A DNA stretch of 64,000 bases from Beta vulgaris subsp. vulgaris (lineage: Eukaryota; Streptophyta; Magnoliopsida; Caryophyllales; Amaranthaceae). The position numbers and the translations under genes were made by a program. This document shows, one piece after another, positions 61,655-64,000 of this stretch. The notes under the pieces are model-generated. The model had not been told where the DNA came from. It saw only the letters and a list, made by a program, of their open reading frames with translations, and searched no databases. Position 1 is the first letter of the stretch. Every line of letters begins with the position of its first letter. The stretch spans positions 7,604,984-7,668,983 of the forward strand of contig NC_079209.1 in assembly GCF_026745355.1 (NCBI RefSeq), read 5' to 3'.

Positions 61655-61835
61655 GGTAGGGGACGGGGAAATGTGGGTTGCGGGGTTGCGGGGGAGGGGA
61701 GGGAGAGGGGGCTACGGGGAAGGGGGTTGCGAGGGTGGGGGAAGGGGGAGTGGGTCTGCGGGTCGGGGTGGTGGGGGGAAGGGGTGGGGTGGGGGACGGG
61801 TGATGGAGGGAAGAGGTGGGGTGAGGGTGGGTGGT
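61655..61835. repeat. G-rich arm of the long-TIR element
   Basis: About 180 bp with many runs of three or more G, such as GGGGAGGGGAGGG and GGTGGGGGGAAGGGG. It could form G-quadruplexes or pair with the C-rich arm at 61355-61450. Open frames here are by-products of composition. Confidence 0.8.
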
Positions 61836-62085
61836 TAAGGTTAATTAGGATTAGAGGGGAATTATAGTAGGGTTTAGGGTTAATTAGGCTAGAAGAGGTT
61901 AGGATTTAGGTTAGTTAATGAGGGTTAGGGGAAAATTACGGGGTTAACGACTAACGAACGTTAACGCCGTTAGTCATTAAAGGCAAGTGGATGTAATTTT
62001 TGAAAATTGGAGGGTATATAGTGAATTTGGAAAATTTAAAAGGGTAAAATGTCAGGGGTATATGGGGAAAAAAAGGTAAAAGAAA

Positions 62086-62672
62086 TTACTATACATATAA
62101 TACCCATCAATTGATATGCGATAAAGATTGAAAGAAATCTGACATATCAAAGCAATAAAGATTGAAAGAAATCATATGGAAGAGGAAGTATAAAGGAAGA
62201 TTGGTAGAATTTAGAAATATGCGAAAGCTACCATCGTCATTAGCTATTTGGTGGTTTACATGGAAAATGAGAAGTTACTCATGTTGAGGTGGAAACCTTA
62301 GTTCCAGATACAAAGGCATGGAAGAATACTCAATTAAAATATAAACAAGAAAATGAAAATTATAACAACAGTGACGTCGGCGCCACCACCACTACAAAGG
62401 CGCCACCTTCACCACCAAAAGAACCAATGGAACCACCACCATCACGCCCGACACTACCATGGATGATGAGACAGAATTTTTGTCTAAATTTTTATTGGAG
62501 ATGCGTTCACCATGGACTCTCTACCACCGGTGGAGGCATTCTTGGCAGCAGCCTCACCCTGTGGTGGAGCGCCTGCCAAGGATGTCTCCGTCAGTGGTGG
62601 GGCGTACATGGTGGACATATCCTTATTTTTTTTCTTTAAAAGAAAAAGTAATATGGAGAGGCGTGCACCATG
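62086..62672. other. unclassified, no gene
   Basis: Contains two overlapping open frames (62289-62697) rich in Pro, Thr and Gly from CCACCACC-like repeats. The block 62510-62650 has ACCACCGGTGG and GTGGTGG words that fold back on each other. It may be the interior of an unrecognised element; I do not call a gene. Confidence 0.4.
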
Positions 62673-62772
62673 CACGAGTAGAATAATTGTTTATTGATGT
62701 GGTGATATTGCTGCAGTTTTACCCATACGCAGTAATATATCAAGTAAAAAGAAAAGAAAAAATATAAAATAA

Positions 62773-62964
62773 CCATATTGCTGCGGTTTCGGCCGAAAAC
62801 TGCAACAATATGGTTTCAACGGAATTTTTTTGAAAAGATTTGACTATTTGACCAAATATATTATTGCGGTTTCTGGCAAGAACTGCAACAATATATTAAA
62901 ATAATATTAAAAAATATTATTTGAACCTATTGCTGCGGTTCCTACAAAAAACCGCAGCAATAGG
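62773..62964. repeat. CACTA-3 subterminal hairpins
   Basis: Three palindromes of about 40 bp in a row (62773-62813, 62856-62896, 62926-62964). Each has an arm like CCTATTGCTGCGGTT and its inverse AACCGCAGCAATAGG around a 6-10 base loop. Confidence 0.85.
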
Positions 62965-63098
62965 CTTTTAGAATTATTAATAAAAAGATCAATCTAAGGT
63001 TTCCTTTCAATTTCACGCCTCTTTTTATCCTCATCTTCTCTCTCTTCCTCTTATCAGTTTCAAGCCTTCTTTTACCGTCATCTTCTTTCTTCCTCTAA

Positions 63099-64000
63099 CA
63101 GTGTGTTTGGTATTTTTTTAGTAAAGGAAGGGAAGGGAAAGGAAGGGAAGGGATGAGAAAGTAAGGGAAAGGAAAAAAACTAAACTTTCTGATGTTTGGT
63201 TAATAAGAAGGAAAGGAAAGAAATCTTATGTTTGGATGAATAGAAAGGAAAAGAACAACAATTCATATACGATTTATTTACTCAAACTAAGAAAGTCAAA
63301 GGCACCCGTCCGGTTGCTGACTTCATTTATAAAAAGTACCTTAAAGTATGGATAAAATCTTTGCTTGTTTCGGATCTCTAGAGGAATAGTTGAGCCATCC
63401 GGTTGTATAAGGAACTGATCTTCTAATGAAAGGATAGCCTCTAGAACTTTATGAAAATATCGGCTTATGGTTTCACTGGAACGACGAAAAGTGACTTGCA
63501 AACTGCAATTCCTTACATTATGACCTATTGTGTAGAGAAATATTGCAACTTGCTCCTCTACATTAGCTAGTCGTGTATCTTTCAATTGGCCACTCGTACG
63601 CATTATAGTACATAGTTGAACAAAAGTTTCTGGTTGCATGCGTAGTAAGTAACGACTCTTCCTAGTATAGTTAAGGAACTCACAAAGGTTTTTCCTTGCT
63701 GCATGTCGTTCAATTGTTTGTTCTCTAGAAGGCATATGATTATAACTCATAATGTAGTTTTTTTTTCGGAGTAGGTATAATTCATATGTAACTAAACAAA
63801 TCATTTTGATGGCAGCTAAATTTCTCATTCTATCCCAAATCGCAACCCAATTTTCAAACTCACTATCCTCGTTGTCATTGTGAACTTGTTCATCTCCTAA
63901 TATATCCTCGTTATCATTAATAAAATTTTCTTCCATCTATAATAACAGATTATAAAATAAATTATATATTAGAACACTGGAACAAGATTACTGACAACCA
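63099..64000 (-). mobile_element. PIF/Harbinger element, truncated, with purine-rich terminal array
   Basis: The left end on the plus strand is about 63099-63112 (CAGTGTGTTTGGTA), preceded by TAA, a possible 3-bp target duplication. It is followed by a GGAAGGGAAAGG array (63120-63270) and then the N-terminal part of a PIF/Harbinger transposase on the minus strand. The other end lies beyond the window, so the target duplication cannot be checked. Confidence 0.65.
63274..63936 (-). pseudogene. PIF/Harbinger-type transposase, N-terminal part only
   Basis: A 220-codon open frame starting at the ATG at 63936. Residues about 72-200 match the region that precedes the DDE nuclease in plant PIF/Harbinger (ALP1-like) transposases: RMQPETFVQLCTIMR, EQVAIFLYTIGHNVRN, FRRSSETISRYFHKVLEAI and FYPYFK. 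In intact relatives FYPYFK is followed by the first catalytic Asp block (DCIGAIDGTH-like); here the match stops at 63340 at a good splice donor (AAG|GTACTT). The remaining 22 codons have no similarity, so they are probably intron read-through. The exon with the nuclease is missing, because the element ends about 240 bp further on. The N-terminus is acidic. It could not catalyse transposition as it stands. Confidence 0.85.

Larger units (their letters stand above)
56618..62085. mobile_element. long-TIR (MULE-like) element, interrupted by CACTA-2
   Basis: The left arm (56618-56868) and right arm (about 61840-62085) are inverted repeats of about 230-250 bp. Shared words include TTACCCC, CCAAATT, ATATACCCTC, CACTTGCC, TTAATGACTAACG and CGTTAGTC. 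Inside them lie C-rich (left, continued at 61352-61500) and G-rich (right, 61655-61835) blocks that could also pair. CACTA-2 accounts for 4483 bp, so the host is about 1 kb. Long TIRs without coding suggest a non-autonomous Mutator-like element; no target duplication was readable. Confidence 0.62.
62673..64000. mobile_element. CACTA-3: left end of a third CACTA element (runs off the window)
   Basis: Starts CACGAGTAGAATAATTG, one change from the CACTAGTAGAA end of CACTA-1, and is followed within 100 bp by an array of hairpin-forming repeats with the core TATTGCTGCGG (62773-62964), the same architecture as the other two CACTA elements but a different sequence. A leader-like pyrimidine-rich segment follows (63000-63098). 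A Harbinger-type element then interrupts it. The right end lies outside the window. Confidence 0.65.

Noticed and set aside
62289..62697. Overlapping Pro/Thr/Trp-rich frames
   Set aside because: Derived from CCACCACC-like inverted repeats; no coherent protein.

Overview
The window looks like plant nuclear DNA, from a eudicot with a repeat-rich genome. It is AT-rich, genes are very sparse, introns are GT-AG, and it holds plant-type LINEs, a Copia LTR element with an initiator-tRNA primer site, Gypsy-type solo LTRs, CACTA elements, and Stowaway/mariner, PIF/Harbinger and hAT-like elements. The species cannot be fixed from sequence alone. I found no convincing tRNA, rRNA or CRISPR array.

Only one locus looks like an intact host gene: an intron-less 247-codon frame at 7545-8288 (+) for an uncharacterised plant-specific protein. 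It sits in a fairly quiet AT-rich stretch (about 6.2-13.1 kb) with small MITEs and a short tandem repeat. Everything else recognisable is mobile DNA, mostly broken and often nested.

Layout: (1) 0.17-4.7 kb, a decayed LINE split by a 1.8-kb solo LTR with a perfect 5-bp target duplication. (2) 5.8-6.2 kb, a Harbinger-type MITE made almost wholly of TTCAG-like repeats. (3) 13.1-14.1 kb, a Stowaway MITE and a LINE-derived retroposon. (4) 14.7-21.7 kb, a CACTA element that contains a 4.65-kb mariner-like element with a decayed DD39D transposase and an opposed unknown frame, plus a separate inverted-repeat element. (5) 22.8-25.5 kb, a second LINE interrupted in its RNase H region by a hAT-like element. 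(6) 26-27.3 kb and 40.2-43.4 kb, two members of a foldback family. (7) 29.3-35.2 kb, a third LINE on the minus strand, split by a 2.9-kb solo LTR that carries about 490 bp of GCGT/GT microsatellite. (8) 41.2-45.9 kb, Harbinger-type elements with long terminal arrays; one of them sits inside the terminal array of another, which in turn sits in a hAT-like element. (9) 48.9-54.1 kb, a complete-ended but coding-dead Copia element with LTRs about 96% identical. (10) 55.5-62.1 kb, a long-TIR (MULE-like) element interrupted by a 4.5-kb CACTA with an exact ACC target duplication. That CACTA carries spliced fragments of two host genes, a replication factor C subunit and an ALDH7-type aldehyde dehydrogenase. 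(11) 62.7-64 kb, the left end of a third CACTA, itself hit by a Harbinger-type element that keeps the N-terminal part of a transposase and runs off the window.

The genes do not form a pathway. The biology on show is transposon nesting: solo-LTR formation inside LINEs, capture of host exons by CACTA, and self-insertion of Harbinger-type MITEs whose own repeat arrays are rich in the TTA target site. Element borders were read by eye from terminal repeats and target duplications; where these are imperfect, I say so.
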